A stretch of 64,000 nucleotides of DNA from Apteryx mantelli (Eukaryota; Chordata; Aves; Apterygiformes; Apterygidae), in assembly GCF_036417845.1 (NCBI RefSeq), contig NC_089981.1:65251268-65315267 (forward strand), in the 5' to 3' direction. A program made the position numbers and the translations under genes. The notes below the pieces were generated by a model. That model worked only from the letters and a program-made list of their open reading frames with translations, was not told the origin of the DNA and searched no databases. Position 1 is the stretch's first letter. The number at the start of each line of letters is the position of its first letter. Shown here in pieces: positions 40,201 through 50,204 of the stretch.

Positions 40201-43200
40201 CCACAATGGCTGATGCGCTCCCCAAATGGGGTTTGGCAGCTCTTGAATCCGAGATTGCAATCTTTCTCCAGCGCGGCATGGGAAGGCAGAACTCCTCTCC
40301 CTCCTGCATGTTCAGGGGGCCCTGGTCCTGGATGGGTGATTGTGAGCCTGCCCCCATCTGCTCTCTCCCTTGCCCTCAGCAAGGAGAGCTCTGCAAAGCC
40401 ACCTTTCCCACAGGTGGATGCTGAGCAGTACTATGGGGAGCTGGAGGAGAAACTCACAGATGAGTTCAACGCTGAGCGCAATCGCATCACACTCAAGCGG
40501 CTCGACATGGCCTTCGTCACCTTCCAGGATGAGAGGATGACGGCTGTGTGAGTGCCTGTCTCCGAGGGAGAGGCTGTGACCCTGCCAGTCCAAGCATATA
40601 AACTACACTGCTGCCAGGCTGGGGGTGAAGTGGGGTTGGGGCCACTGCCTCTGGGGACAGCAAGGGGATCTCAGGGCACCTCCCTGGCTCCTCTAGCCAA
40701 AACTAATGATGGATTTGTCCCAGCTGTGTCTCCCAGCTGAAGACAGGACTGCTCTGCAAGAGGACCACAGCCTGAGGTTGTGGGAAAAGTGTTACAAAAA
40801 GTGGGGGAGGGAAGCAGGGGCAGTCCTGAGCCCTTGGCTCAGACCTGTCCCCTTGGCTTTCTTCTCCTGCAGGATTTTGAAGGACTACAGTCATATCCGC
40901 TGTCGTAAACACCCTCAGCAATCCTCTGTGACTACAGTGGTCAAGTCACACCACTGGGGTGTTTGCTATGCTCCTGCGCCCAGTGATATTATCTGGTAAA
41001 TCCCATTGAGGGCTGGGGCAGGAGGAAGAACAGCCACGCAAAGGGAGAATCTATGGCCATAGCTACAGGGCATCTTCTCAGGGCAGGCAGGGGCTGAAGA
41101 TCCCTCTCTCTGTGGCCTTAGCAGAAATCACTAGTGGTGACTGGGGTGATCATCCTAAGGGTGACAGAACTTGGCCCAGCAAGGCTTGGGGGTGATTGCC
41201 AGCCTCTGATTTCTCTGGCCTGCCTCCAGAGTCTTTCTGGCAGCACGGAGCTGCTCCTGCTGTGATACTCAAGTTTCAGGGGCTCTGTCAGCAGCGATGC
41301 AGCGGTTCTGGGAGCAGGGAGAGGGTGGGCTCAGAGCAAGGGCGGCCAGGAGGGTCAGTGCATACAGCAGGGACTGGGAAGCAGCGTGGTAGCACGCTTT
41401 GGAGGGCACATTCAGAGGCTCAGGGATGCCTGACTTGTCCTCTGCACCATGTCCAAGACATACTTTTCTCTCACAGGGAGAATTTATCGGTCCGTGGCAC
41501 ATCATGGTGGGTGCGGTTTATCCTCCTTAATATCTGCCTCTTCATTCTCCTCTTCTTCCTTACCACACCGGCCATCATCGTCAACACCATGGACATGTTC
41601 AATGTCACACGGCCTGTGGAGAGCCTCAAGGTAGTTGACAGGGCCCAGTGCCAGCCTCCTCAAAGAGTCTCACAGGCTTGTCTGTGTTGGGGGAGGGCCC
41701 TGGCTTTGTGCTGACCCAAGGAGGTGAGCCATCACTGGGACAGTTGTTGATGAGAGGCAAGGAGAGTTTGTGCCACCGTTTGCCATCTCCCCCTTCTCAT
41801 ATGTGTTTTTGATGGCAGAGTTCCGGGGCCTTTGTGCATACCTGAGGTTGGGTGCCTGTGCCTCAGGCTTGCTGTGTCCACAGGGAAGGACAGCTTGGTG
41901 TCTGTGCAGAAGGAAAGGGGTGGGAACAACTCCAGGATGTTAGAAGCTGCCAGCAATGCATCACCCTTCTGCTCATTGACCTGCGAGCTGTTGTGAGAGT
42001 GTTGGGTCTTAGAGCATGTCCATTGTGTCTTTTGCTGTCCTCACACTCTTCCATTCTGGAACAAATGCCCCTGCAGTGCTCCCAGAGGGGATGCACCAGC
42101 CAGCCCAGTTGCACACATCATTCTCAGGTGCACCTGTGCCAGGAGGCCTGAGGAGCTGCCTCCATCATGGCTGAGCAGTGTCAGCATGGGCAGGCACAGC
42201 TCATTCCTTCCTGAAGCCAGCAGGCTCCTAAGCAGGTGTCCGGTAACTTTCCTCTTGCAGAATCCCATCATCACCCAGTTCTTCCCTACACTGCTGCTCT
42301 GGGCCTTCTCCGTCTTCCTGCCCTTCATTGTCTACTACTCTGCATTCTTCGAGTCACACTGGACAAGGTAACAGGACCCAGCTGCAATGCTCCCCACAAG
42401 GTTACTCAAGGTTGCATTAGATGGGAAGAACCTCAGTAGGACTCATTGGATCCAACCTGTGGGAAGTCAGGCAGTAGGTTCAAAGAGCGGCAGATCCCCA
42501 CAGCACCATGGTTGTTGTCCAAGAAAGGGCCCCAGCTCATGCCCAAAGGAGCCATTTCCTTGCCATGGCCATGAACACATTCAGGGTGCCAAGAAGTGCA
42601 AACGGAGCTGGTTTTAAGAGGGTCTGAAGACATTAGCAAAATGGATGGTGTGATGAGGGACTTGCAATGGCAGGGCTATGGCTCTGACTTGGGAGGCACA
42701 CCCCAGCCGTGCTTCCAGACCTGCAAGGTGAAGGTGCAGATTCAGGTTGCTCAAAACCTCCTAGCAGAGGAAGTGCCACTACTGCTCAGCTTCTACAGTT
42801 TGCTCCCTCTCTCTTGACTCTCTGTCAGTCCCAGCCCCCTGTGCCTGGTCAGCTGAGTCCCCTCATTGCAGGAACCTGGCCCCCTTACCTGCACCCATCC
42901 TCCCTTCGTCTTCCCAAGGGCAGGGAAAGTATCCCTGGTTCCTGCATCCAGGGTAGAGATTCAGCTCTCTCTTGCTGGGCCAGCCCCTGCACAAGATGCA
43001 TGACCAGCAGATACTGTGTTAGGAGGGGTCAGGGATGAAGGCTGTGAGAGACTAAGAGAGCAAGAGCTTTCATGACAGCACGTTTCCTAATGGTGAATCC
43101 TTCACAACCTGGGGAAAGGTTTTCCAAGGCCCTTGCAGGTGCACAGCTCAAATGTACATGACTTTTTCTGGCTGGTAGTAGTGCCTTGGTAAAGAGCTAG

Positions 43201-46200
43201 ACCCCAGCCCAACCTTCTCTCACCCTGACCTCCTGATCTGCCTCTAGAAAGTGCAAAGTTCTTCTCTTTTTTTTTTCTCCTCTCCCCAGGTCAAGTGAAA
43301 ATCAACTCACAATGCACAAGTGTTTCTTTTTCTTGGTGTTTATGGTCATCATCCTGCCTTCACTGGGGCTGACCAGGTACTGGCCAACCTGCCGTGCTGC
43401 TTTGCTCACCTGCGGGATAGAGATCATGCACAGACTCCTTTCCTTGCTGCAAATGAGTCTAAAAAGGTTAAGGGGTAGGAATCACTTCAGCTGCTGTTGA
43501 AAAGCGGCTGTGTCTGGGGAGGATCATGCTCACTCTGTAGCAGTGCCCAGCCACTCCCAGCACTATCACAGACAGAAAACTCCACTGCAGAGAATGGGTC
43601 AGCTGTGGAGCCTGCCAGACTGCCACGGCTAACTCCAGGGCAATATGCTGTTGTTTATTTATCTCTAACAGCCCCATGAGAGCCAGGGAATCAGTGGCAG
43701 AGTCTCTCTGTACCACAGGAGCCATTCGGGTGGGCATGGGACAACACTCTGCTAGAGCCTTTGCATAGCCACAGCTGTGCCAGGTTCTTCTGGCCTATGA
43801 AACCTCCCCATTGATGGATCCTGAAATAACATCATTTGAGCTGCCTTTGAGCAAACTGACTCTGTGCACATGGAATGCACACGCTTGCTGGATATTCCCC
43901 TCATATTCCTCTGCTTTCTTTCTAAGCTGCTCCTCTTCTCCTCCCTCTAGTTTGGATCTTTTCTTCCGCTGGCTCTTTGACATGCACTTTCTGGATGAGG
44001 CTGATATCAAGTTCCAGTGAGTACCAGGGAGCTCCCTGACTTGCACTGGTCCACACAGCACTCTGGGCGAGTGGGGAGAGCCTGACTCCATCCCCAGCTG
44101 CCTCCTGCCCCGATGGCTCTCCCAGCTGCCTGCATGGCCTCACTCTCTTCCCTCATTGTCTCTGGGGGCAGGTGCGTTTTCCTCCCTGATAACGGAGCTT
44201 TCTTTGTCAACTACGTCGTCACCTCCAGCCTGATTGGGACGGCCATGGAGCTGCTGCGCGTCCCTGGCCTCCTTGTCTACGCCACCCGGCTCTGCTTTGC
44301 CAAGTCCGAACCCGAACGGCTCCACATCAAGCGGGTATGTGACTCTGGCTGCATCTGCATACACACAGCCCCCATGGCATGCCAGAGATGTGTTCGGTTG
44401 CCAGGGGCTGGCTGGAAATTCAGGCTTTCCTGGTCCTATGGGGAGGCATGTGGGGAGAGACTATCACGTAAAGGACGCTGCTGGACCTTGGTCCTGTCCC
44501 TGTGGGGGTGAGGTGTGCAGAGGCAAAAGTGGATTTGGGGAGGCAAGGACCAGCTGGGATGCACAGGCACCCCACTGTGTGAGGGGTTGGGGGAGGATGA
44601 GCTCTGCAGGGCTGATGAAGGAGGGGGTCCTCACCAGGGGTCCTAGGAGGCCAGGGACCGGCTGCTGGCTCCTGTGCGGTCTGTGCAGGACTCACCATCT
44701 CTGGGTCTGCTGTCCATCCAGCTTATCAGTGCCCTAGGGGAGGAATTGAAGGGCCCATCTTTGGCACCCTGGGTGCTCCAGTCACGTAAGGTGAGAGCAG
44801 GAAGGTAACAGTGCTGTTGATTGTGCCTCAGAGCCAAGCCTACCAGTTCCAGTTTGGGCTGGAGTACGCCTGGACCTGCTGCATCTTCTCAGTCGTCATG
44901 ACCTACAGCATCACTTGCCCCATCATTGTCCCCTTTGGTAAGTACCAGCTTCCTGTGCTTCCAGCCCCACTGTCCCTGTCTGCACTGAGAACAGCCTGCT
45001 CCAGCCGCCAGGAATGGCGGGGGAGCACAAGCTTCCTCAATGCCTGAGGGTGCCCTTCCATGGTGTCTTCTGGGCCTGCCCCGCTCTCCCTGCGCCATGG
45101 CTCTCTGCATCGTGCTGTCCCCAAATGTCTCCTATTCCTCCCTGCCAGGTTTGCTCTACATGCTGCTGAAGCACATGGTTGACCGGTACAACATCTACTA
45201 CGTGTACATCCCCACCAAGCTGAACCAGCGCCTTCATGTCGCTGCCATCAGCCAGGTCGTGGTGGCCCCCATCCTCTGCATGTTCTGGCTGCTCTTCTTC
45301 TCCGTCCTGCGCCTTGGTAGGGAGAGTTCAGGGCTGGCTCACCCCACCATTTCTGAGTGTTACAGGTCTCAAGCTATATGGGACAAGCAGCCAACATCAC
45401 CCCTGAGTTAGGCACAGCCTGGAGGGTGAGGAACGGGAAGGGGGAAGGAGTGTTGGAGGCCCAGCAGATGCAGGGGCAGGTATCAGCTAGTGTTTGGGAA
45501 GTGAGTGAGAGCTCACAACACCCAAAGCAGACATCAGCATGGGACTCAGCCAGATGTGCAGTAAGTTCCAAGCAGCCCTTGGAGGCTCACATGCTGCCCT
45601 GGTGTCTCTCTGCTCTAGGTCCCACCCGTCCTGTTACCCTCTTCACTTTCGTGGTCCTTCTCTCTTGCATCATCTTCTCCTTCTTTGGCCTCTGCCTGAA
45701 GAAGCTGCAGCCACGGAAACCTTCCAGCTACCAGGTGAGCATGAGCAGCCACCCATCTGGTTCCTAGGACCAGGCACATTTCCTTCCTGCATCCCACTTT
45801 GTCCCTTTCCCACACCTCTGGGTAAGTTTTCACAGAGGATCCTGAGGATTTGGTTGCGTCCAGAGCAGAGCAAGGGCACGGATCAATCCTGCCTCCAGGT
45901 TGCTCCTCGTCTCTAGAGACCCCAGCACAGAGTCAGGGCTCACCACACTTCCCAGTATCACGGTTGCAGGCCCATCAGATCTGGCAGCCAATCCCTGTCC
46001 CGACTGCTGCCCCAGCTTTGGTTCACAGCTGGCCAGCCTTTGCCAGCCATGGAGCGCCAGGCTGTGTGGCCTGCTCGGCTGAATCCCAGGTTTGGCTGGG
46101 GGCCACCCCTGCGGATGGGCCTCCTGCCCACCCCTGGCTGCAGAGGGGAAGCTGCACAGCGTGGTGCCAGGCTCACATCACCCTGGGAGTTACCCCCTGC

Positions 46201-46661
46201 CTCTGTGCCACCGGTTTCCTCCCTGCTTCCCTCTCCCCAGATGTCCGACCAGTCTGACAGCACCTTCAATGACACGGAGCGGAGCAGCGTCTCCTCCACC
46301 CCCAACTCCAATGTGAGTATGCCTCCCCAGGGCCCTGTGTCACGCACCCTCCCCGCTCACCCTCCAAGCCCTACAGGGGTGGCTGTGACCCGGCCCTAGC
46401 CTGGCCCATGCCCCATTGGCCCTGACCCTGCTCTGTCTCCCACTGCAGCTCTTCGTGGCCACGGTCCTGCAGGAGCCTGAGCTGAGCCTGACGCCGGCAG
46501 CCTCGCCGGCGCACCAGTCCTATGGGACCATGGGCAACCACCTGGAGCCAGCGGAGGACGGGGAGGAGGGTGGCCTGCAGAGCTTTGAGACGGAGCTGGA
46601 GGCAGTGGAGGGCGAGTACAGGACCGGGCCGGTGATGGAGAGCCAGGCCCGCTACCAGTGA
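31028..46661 (+). CDS. TMEM63C: TMEM63C, OSCA/TMEM63-family cation channel protein (22 coding exons)
   Basis: Multipass membrane protein of the OSCA/TMEM63 family, whose members are stress- or osmolarity-gated cation channels of the plasma membrane and inner membranes. The 22 coding exons join in frame to 830 residues (human TMEM63C is about 806) with GT-AG introns throughout. Order: N-terminus with the family motif [16 protein letters not shown] (43-58), TM0 about 55-76, TM1 about 156-176, TM2 about 200-224, a cytosolic RNA-recognition-like loop about 237-420, TM3 about 424-449, and further helices to about 724, then a Ser/Thr- and Glu-rich cytosolic tail. NFS at 176 and NVT at 456 are possible N-glycosylation sites. 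Family membership is certain. The paralogue rests on the tail words [10 protein letters not shown] and SYGTM, and on the convergent NGB neighbour. No breaks. In people, TMEM63C variants cause a hereditary spastic paraplegia. Confidence 0.95.
32257..32336 (+). CDS. TMEM63C: TMEM63C coding exon 2 (residues 67-92)
   Basis: Finishes TM0 (leucine-rich) and encodes the conserved [13 protein letters not shown] segment after it. Acceptor ttattgcag, donor ag|gtgaga, phase 2. Confidence 0.93.
33964..34051 (+). CDS. TMEM63C: TMEM63C coding exon 3 (residues 93-122)
   Basis: Encodes [13 protein letters not shown] and a Ser/Asp-rich piece of the first cytosolic loop, matching the human LTSLIYGEQSEK block. 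Acceptor ccttcaaag, donor gtg|gtgagt, phase 0. Confidence 0.92.
34890..36370 (+). mobile_element. Decayed CR1/L3-type LINE fragment
   Basis: A remnant of a non-LTR retrotransposon lies in sense orientation in TMEM63C coding intron 3. The order of pieces follows the ORF2 of CR1/L3 elements: a lysine-rich part, 'aaacacatcagaaacaggaaacctgc' near 35255-35280, a 'ttcgcccaagagttct' block near 35533, a 'ccaggaaattacagactagtgagc' block near 35680, an [12 protein letters not shown] reverse-transcriptase motif near 35775-35812, VPQGS near 36012, and [13 protein letters not shown] near 36150-36188. Stops and gaps throughout, and the FADD catalytic box is not visible. The element is dead and old. Both ends are approximate. 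Confidence 0.75.
36644..36681 (+). CDS. TMEM63C: TMEM63C coding exon 4 (residues 123-134)
   Basis: A 38-base exon encoding [12 protein letters not shown] plus two bases of the next codon. The match to the family's GFCSW block identifies it. Acceptor ctttccag, donor aa|gtaagt, phase 2. Confidence 0.92.
37177..37319 (+). CDS. TMEM63C: TMEM63C coding exon 5 (residues 135-182)
   Basis: Encodes [20 protein letters not shown], the segment entering TM1, and TM1 itself ending in [14 protein letters not shown] at residue 176 is a possible N-glycosylation site on the outer side. Donor g|gtaggt, phase 1. Confidence 0.94.
37709..37760 (+). CDS. TMEM63C: TMEM63C coding exon 6 (residues 183-199)
   Basis: A 52-base exon encoding [25 protein letters not shown] is a hallmark of the TMEM63 family between TM1 and TM2. 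Donor ca|gtatgt, phase 2. Confidence 0.93.
38203..38311 (+). CDS. TMEM63C: TMEM63C coding exon 7 (residues 200-236)
   Basis: Encodes TM2 ([20 protein letters not shown]) and the start of the large cytosolic loop. Donor aag|gtgagc, phase 0. Confidence 0.94.
38881..38954 (+). CDS. TMEM63C: TMEM63C coding exon 8 (residues 237-260)
   Basis: Encodes [20 protein letters not shown], the first strand and helix of the RNA-recognition-like fold in the big cytosolic loop. Acceptor tcccccag, donor ca|gtgagt, phase 2. Confidence 0.93.
39258..39338 (+). CDS. TMEM63C: TMEM63C coding exon 9 (residues 261-287)
   Basis: Encodes [20 protein letters not shown], matching the human HEAYPGSVVTRVHFCYDVR block of the cytosolic loop. 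Donor ag|gtgagt, phase 2. Confidence 0.94.
39699..39819 (+). CDS. TMEM63C: TMEM63C coding exon 10 (residues 288-328)
   Basis: Encodes [20 protein letters not shown] and a cysteine-rich stretch ([16 protein letters not shown]) of the cytosolic loop. Donor cag|gtagga, phase 0. Confidence 0.94.
40414..40547 (+). CDS. TMEM63C: TMEM63C coding exon 11 (residues 329-372)
   Basis: Encodes [20 protein letters not shown] and the second RNA-recognition-like half ending in [12 protein letters not shown], a family signature. Donor gt|gtgagt, phase 2. Confidence 0.95.
40873..40995 (+). CDS. TMEM63C: TMEM63C coding exon 12 (residues 373-413)
   Basis: End of the cytosolic loop, including [20 protein letters not shown] and the DIIW motif that leads into TM3. 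Donor tg|gtaaat, phase 2. Confidence 0.94.
41477..41630 (+). CDS. TMEM63C: TMEM63C coding exon 13 (residues 414-465)
   Basis: Encodes [16 protein letters not shown]3 with the conserved FFLTTPAI, and the outer loop MDMFNVTRP with a possible N-glycosylation site at N456. Donor aag|gtagtt, phase 0. Confidence 0.95.
42261..42367 (+). CDS. TMEM63C: TMEM63C coding exon 14 (residues 466-500)
   Basis: Encodes [19 protein letters not shown]4, and FFESHWT after it. In OSCA/TMEM63 channels this helix lines the pore. Donor ag|gtaaca, phase 2. Confidence 0.95.
43290..43376 (+). CDS. TMEM63C: TMEM63C coding exon 15 (residues 501-529)
   Basis: Encodes [12 protein letters not shown] and TM5 ([17 protein letters not shown]). 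Acceptor tctccccag, donor ag|gtactg, phase 2. Confidence 0.94.
43951..44016 (+). CDS. TMEM63C: TMEM63C coding exon 16 (residues 530-551)
   Basis: A 66-base exon encoding [20 protein letters not shown], the conserved SLDxFFRWLFD loop between TM5 and TM6. Donor ca|gtgagt, phase 2. Confidence 0.94.
44172..44334 (+). CDS. TMEM63C: TMEM63C coding exon 17 (residues 552-606)
   Basis: Encodes [18 protein letters not shown]6 and [25 protein letters not shown] is nearly invariant in the family, and TM6 is part of the pore in solved relatives. Donor cgg|gtatgt, phase 0. Confidence 0.96.
44832..44937 (+). CDS. TMEM63C: TMEM63C coding exon 18 (residues 607-641)
   Basis: Encodes [13 protein letters not shown] and the helix with [12 protein letters not shown], a strong family signature. 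Donor g|gtaagt, phase 1. Confidence 0.96.
45149..45316 (+). CDS. TMEM63C: TMEM63C coding exon 19 (residues 642-697)
   Basis: Encodes [34 protein letters not shown] and the next transmembrane helix ([17 protein letters not shown]). Donor g|gtaggg, phase 1. Confidence 0.95.
45619..45734 (+). CDS. TMEM63C: TMEM63C coding exon 20 (residues 698-736)
   Basis: Encodes the last transmembrane helix ([20 protein letters not shown]) and the basic start of the cytosolic tail. Donor cag|gtgagc, phase 0. Confidence 0.94.
46241..46312 (+). CDS. TMEM63C: TMEM63C coding exon 21 (residues 737-760), Ser/Thr-rich
   Basis: A 72-base exon of 24 whole codons, beginning [16 protein letters not shown], with about half its residues Ser, Thr or Asp. 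Acceptor ctccccag, donor aat|gtgagt. Phase 0 at both sides, so skipping it would keep the frame. It has no helix and lies in the tail after the last membrane segment. Confidence 0.88.
46449..46661 (+). CDS. TMEM63C: TMEM63C coding exon 22 (residues 761-830 and stop)
   Basis: Encodes [20 protein letters not shown], the SYGTM word shared with human TMEM63C, and a Glu/Gly-rich acidic end that stops at TGA 46659-46661. Acceptor cccactgcag. Confidence 0.93.
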   Translation, partial: LFVATVLQEPELSLTPAASPAHQSYGTMGNHLEPAEDGEEGGLQSFETELEAVEGEYRTGPVMESQARYQ

Positions 46662-47431
46662 GCGTCCCCACTGCCGTGGCGAGGACCGGCAATGCCTGAG
46701 AGCAGAGGATGTGCGGGGGGGGAGGGGGTCAGGAAGGAGCCTTCCCCACCAGCCCAGGCTCCTGCACCACCACACCGACCCTGCTGCTGCCTTGTGGGCA
46801 CCGGCACCAGCACCTATGGGGCCAGCACCTGCCTGCCTGCCCCAGCTCGCCAATGGGCTTGCGCATGGGTGGTGACGGGGGCCTAGGGCCGGAGGGCAGC
46901 AGGACTGATGTGCAGGAGAGCACCCTGTCTTGCCTCATCCCAGGTGCCCGTGCAAGGCAGCAGGAGCCTGCACACCCCTGCCGTGTAGCCCACCTCCACA
47001 GCTCCCTGCCTCCACCAGGGACCGGGCTCAGCTGCCCTGTGCCCTCCTTTGCCCCTTCCTCCCTTCCTCCAACCTGTGCTGGGCAGAGGGGTGCAGCAGT
47101 GTGTGGAGAGGGTCTCTCTTAAAGGCCATGCTTTGAGGAGAGGAGGGAGACTGTGTCCCCCGCCAGGAGGGGGAGATGGCCCAGACAGCTCAGATGAATG
47201 TGTCGGACGGAGAAGCACAGCCCCGCAGGTCCCCGGTGCCACCGGAGCCGGCCACGCTCAGGTGCAGCTGCCAAACCTTTGCTTCCCACTGTGCCCACTT
47301 GCTGCTGCCGCTGCCCTCGGTGGCTCTCCACTGCCCCTTGGCGCCCAGTGTGGCTGGGTGCCTGCCTGCCCATGCACTGGCTCAGGAGTGCATCTCCCAT
47401 GCTGCTCATGAGCTGCACGAAGGCTTTGCCA

Positions 47432-47437
47432 ATTAAA
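47432..47437 (+). terminator. TMEM63C: Poly(A) signal ATTAAA, proximal
   Basis: The common variant hexamer lies about 770 bases after the TMEM63C stop, with a GT/T-containing downstream stretch (gagacacttgtgcttttg). Candidate site for the short transcript. Confidence 0.5.
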
Positions 47438-49469
47438 GCAGGGGCTTCTGAGACACTTGTGCTTTTGAATGGATGAGTGCACGGGATTGAGCCCTGGGCC
47501 CACGCAGGGCTGGGTAAGCTCTGGCCTGGTCTTCCTGAGCACCAGCGTCCCTTCCTCAAGTCAGACATGAAAACACAATTCCAGCTCTTCAAAGGCACAG
47601 AGACCCTACACTGCTGCAACAGCAAGGCACTAATGATGTCCGCAGCCTTGTCCACAGTGAGCAACCTGCTTATCCTACCATTCTTCCCTTCCCATCCCAT
47701 CTCATCCCTCTGTGGCTGCAACATGCTTGTGCTCTTTAGCCAAGTGTTTGGAGAAATGGGTAAGGTCAAGGGAAACGTTTTTTAATTGCTGTGACAGCAT
47801 TTCCTCCTTAGCACCCATCGTCCCACTGCCCCTGACAGCAGCCCCCTGCATGGTGGTGCTCTCCCCAGGGGTGCTGCAGGACCCCACGTGGCTCCATCCC
47901 ACTGCCAGAGAAATGGGGGCTGGTGGGACCACCACCTCCAGGTTGTGGGTCCTGTCACAGAGCCGCATCCTGCCCTCACTCCTGGCTGCGCCCTGGGAGG
48001 CTCTTCCACAACCATCACCTCCTCTCAAGTGTAAATCCTGCTGTGGTCAGCATGTACATGCCTGCTCTTGCCTGCACTGTGTCCTGGAGGATTTCTGGCT
48101 CTCCCTCAGCGGCAGCGTAGGCCCCTAGGATGCAGGGGATGGAGATCCTTGTCCTGCTCAGCCTCTCTTCTGCAAGGTTAACCAACCTGAGTGCTACTGG
48201 TTCCTTGCTCAGCCTTTTTGTGGCCTCAAGTTGTTTCTTCTGCTCTTTTCTGATGCAGTGCTGCATCAGGGCAGTTTGTGAGCAGAGGCAGGCTGGTTTG
48301 GGGTGGGGGGGGGCAGGGAGGGGGTCTGTCATGGTGGCTGCTGAAATCACAAGCTGGTGCTCCAGCTGCTTGAGGAGAGTTTGGCTCATAAGCTGGATGG
48401 TCGGCGAGCTCCCAGGGTTTCCCCTTCCTCCTAGCCCAGATGTGTGCAGCTGCACCTGCGATGCTCCATGTCCCCCGCATCACTGCCCAGTGGATGAGCT
48501 GAAAGCGAGCGTCTTGCATTGCAAAACTGTTTCTGCCCCTTCCGACTGGGCATATTCTCTCCTGAGAAGAGACTTGTGCTCAGTACCTTCCAGCCTGCCC
48601 CGTCTCTCCTATACAGCCCAGTACCTGGCGAGCAAAGGCACCCCAAGCTGTTAAACTCCCAGCTGCTGCTTACTGACCTCTCCATTGCTGAGCCCAGCCT
48701 CACAACACAATCATCTCCTAACAACAGAGAAATTGCATTGGCTGGCAAGGACCATCTCCACTCCCCTGCTGACTTCAAGGCAATTTCAGCCACCATCACC
48801 TCCCTTCCTGAGCCATGCAGAGAGGGAAGGGATGCTACTGCAGCCCTCCTCACACTGAGGCCACCAGTGCAGGAAATGCTGCAGTGCAAAGGCAGAGGCT
48901 CCACCATCACAGCTTGCTTAAAATTGGGGCTGGAAGTAACTGCTTCGCCCTGTACAAGCAGGCAGGCTCAGCACGTTTGTGGCCCAGTACCTGGGAGGAT
49001 GCCAGCAGGAGGGACTGAGATGCCAAGCACCCCACGGACACCCTACAGCCTCTGTGCTGTGCTAGGGGACATGCTGGCACTTCCAACAAGCTCAGGCCCT
49101 TCCATGAGGAGCTCCCCACAACCACCAGTAGGAAATGCAGAAGGAAGCACTGAAAATCATGTCCTTTTCTAAGAGCTGGACACTGTCCCCTGGCTGCATC
49201 ACCCTCTGCCTAGGAGCAGGGTGATGCTCGGGCTCTTTCTCCCACATCTACTGCAGTGACCTGGTGAGATGCAGCACAATCAGGCAAGGCTGAGAACTGA
49301 GCTGGTGCCTGTCCCATAAGGCCAGATGGCCCACGACCTTGCACAGGATGTGCGTAAGCTAGACTTGTTTTCTCCTGCCTGGAAGACTTTGTGGTCAATT
49401 ACACTGACAGGAGAGCACCCTGTCCCCACCACCACCTGGACTCTGGGCACTGCGGGAAGGGGTGGCACA

Positions 49470-49509
49470 GGGGGGGGGGGGTCCAACCCCTGGTTGGACT
49501 TTGGGGGGG
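49470..49509. repeat. Two close G runs
   Basis: A run of 12 G (49470-49481) and one of 8 G (49502-49509) sit 20 bases apart on the + strand, part of a cluster of homopolymers in 49.4-52.1 kb. Confidence 0.85.
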
Positions 49510-50146
49510 GGCAGAGGTGTAGGGCTGCCCTCCACTGCTTGTCCTGCTCAGTGCTACTGAGGCTGTTGGTAGTGGGAAGCATGGTGCACAAGTACTAGGG
49601 CATTAAAAGGCAGCCCAGGTCTCTGTAGGACTCAAGAGGACCCTGACACCATCCCTGTGGAGCAGGGGGTGGCAGCTCTCCAGGCTGGCATCCCTCCCCC
49701 CACCCCGGCACTTGCACCTGCGCTCCCACATGCCCAGGCCGGCGGCTCTGGCGTGCTAGACGCTGAGTGGTTGCCTTGGCAGGGCCCTGAGCCCAGCCAG
49801 CCCCTCCTGCCATCGCAGCCCCAAAAAGCACCTCTCAGGCTGCATCCCTTGACAGAACTCACAACACCCGCGTGGCTGCTCGTCCCCAGCGCAGACTCCC
49901 AGGAGCTCAGCCGATGCCTTTTCTGTCTATGCCTGGGGCAGAAGCCCCTGGCCGGGGCCAGCAGGATGCTCCCGGCCCCCACCAGAAACACTGTGGGCTC
50001 TCTCCAGTGTGGAAGCAAGTGTCTGCAAGTAGCACTGCGTCCTCGGGCGCTCTGGGTCCTGGCCTGACTTGCCCTTGGCTGCCACGCTATAGGAATGTGC
50101 CAGAGGTCTGTACCTTCTCGTTATTTATTGCTATGACTGTGCCTTG

Positions 50147-50152
50147 AATAAA
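50147..50152 (+). terminator. TMEM63C: Poly(A) signal AATAAA, distal
   Basis: A canonical hexamer in the context 'ccttgaataaaatgac', preceded by a T/A-rich 'ttatttattg'. It may end the long TMEM63C 3' UTR. A run of 18 C begins 35 bases downstream. Confidence 0.55.
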
Positions 50153-50186
50153 ATGACTTCACCCAGCCGCTGGCCTGGAGTTGTCA

Positions 50187-50204
50187 CCCCCCCCCCCCCC
50201 CCCC
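50187..50204. repeat. C18 homopolymer
   Basis: Eighteen consecutive C on the + strand, 35 bases after the distal TMEM63C poly(A) signal. Confidence 0.9.

Larger units (their letters stand above)
31226..46448 (+). other. TMEM63C: TMEM63C coding introns
   Basis: All 21 introns between coding exons are GT-AG. Most are 136-1031 bases; the largest are intron 2 (32337-33963), intron 3 (34052-36643, holding the LINE remnant) and intron 14 (42368-43289). Apart from the LINE I see no repeat family, RNA gene or second gene inside them; open frames here are chance. A short T-run precedes the acceptor of exon 15. Confidence 0.85.
46662..50152 (+). other. TMEM63C: Probable TMEM63C 3' untranslated region
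   Basis: After the stop codon there is no other recognisable + strand exon, and two poly(A) signals follow: ATTAAA at 47432-47437 and AATAAA at 50147-50152. The UTR would be about 0.8 kb or 3.5 kb. Open frames of up to about 217 codons on both strands here have no similarity I recognise and fit the G+C-rich composition. Confidence 0.55.

Noticed and set aside
47119-49172. 216-codon minus and 217-codon plus frames after TMEM63C
   Set aside because: No recognisable product; composition and mutual overlap suggest chance frames in the 3' UTR or intergenic DNA.
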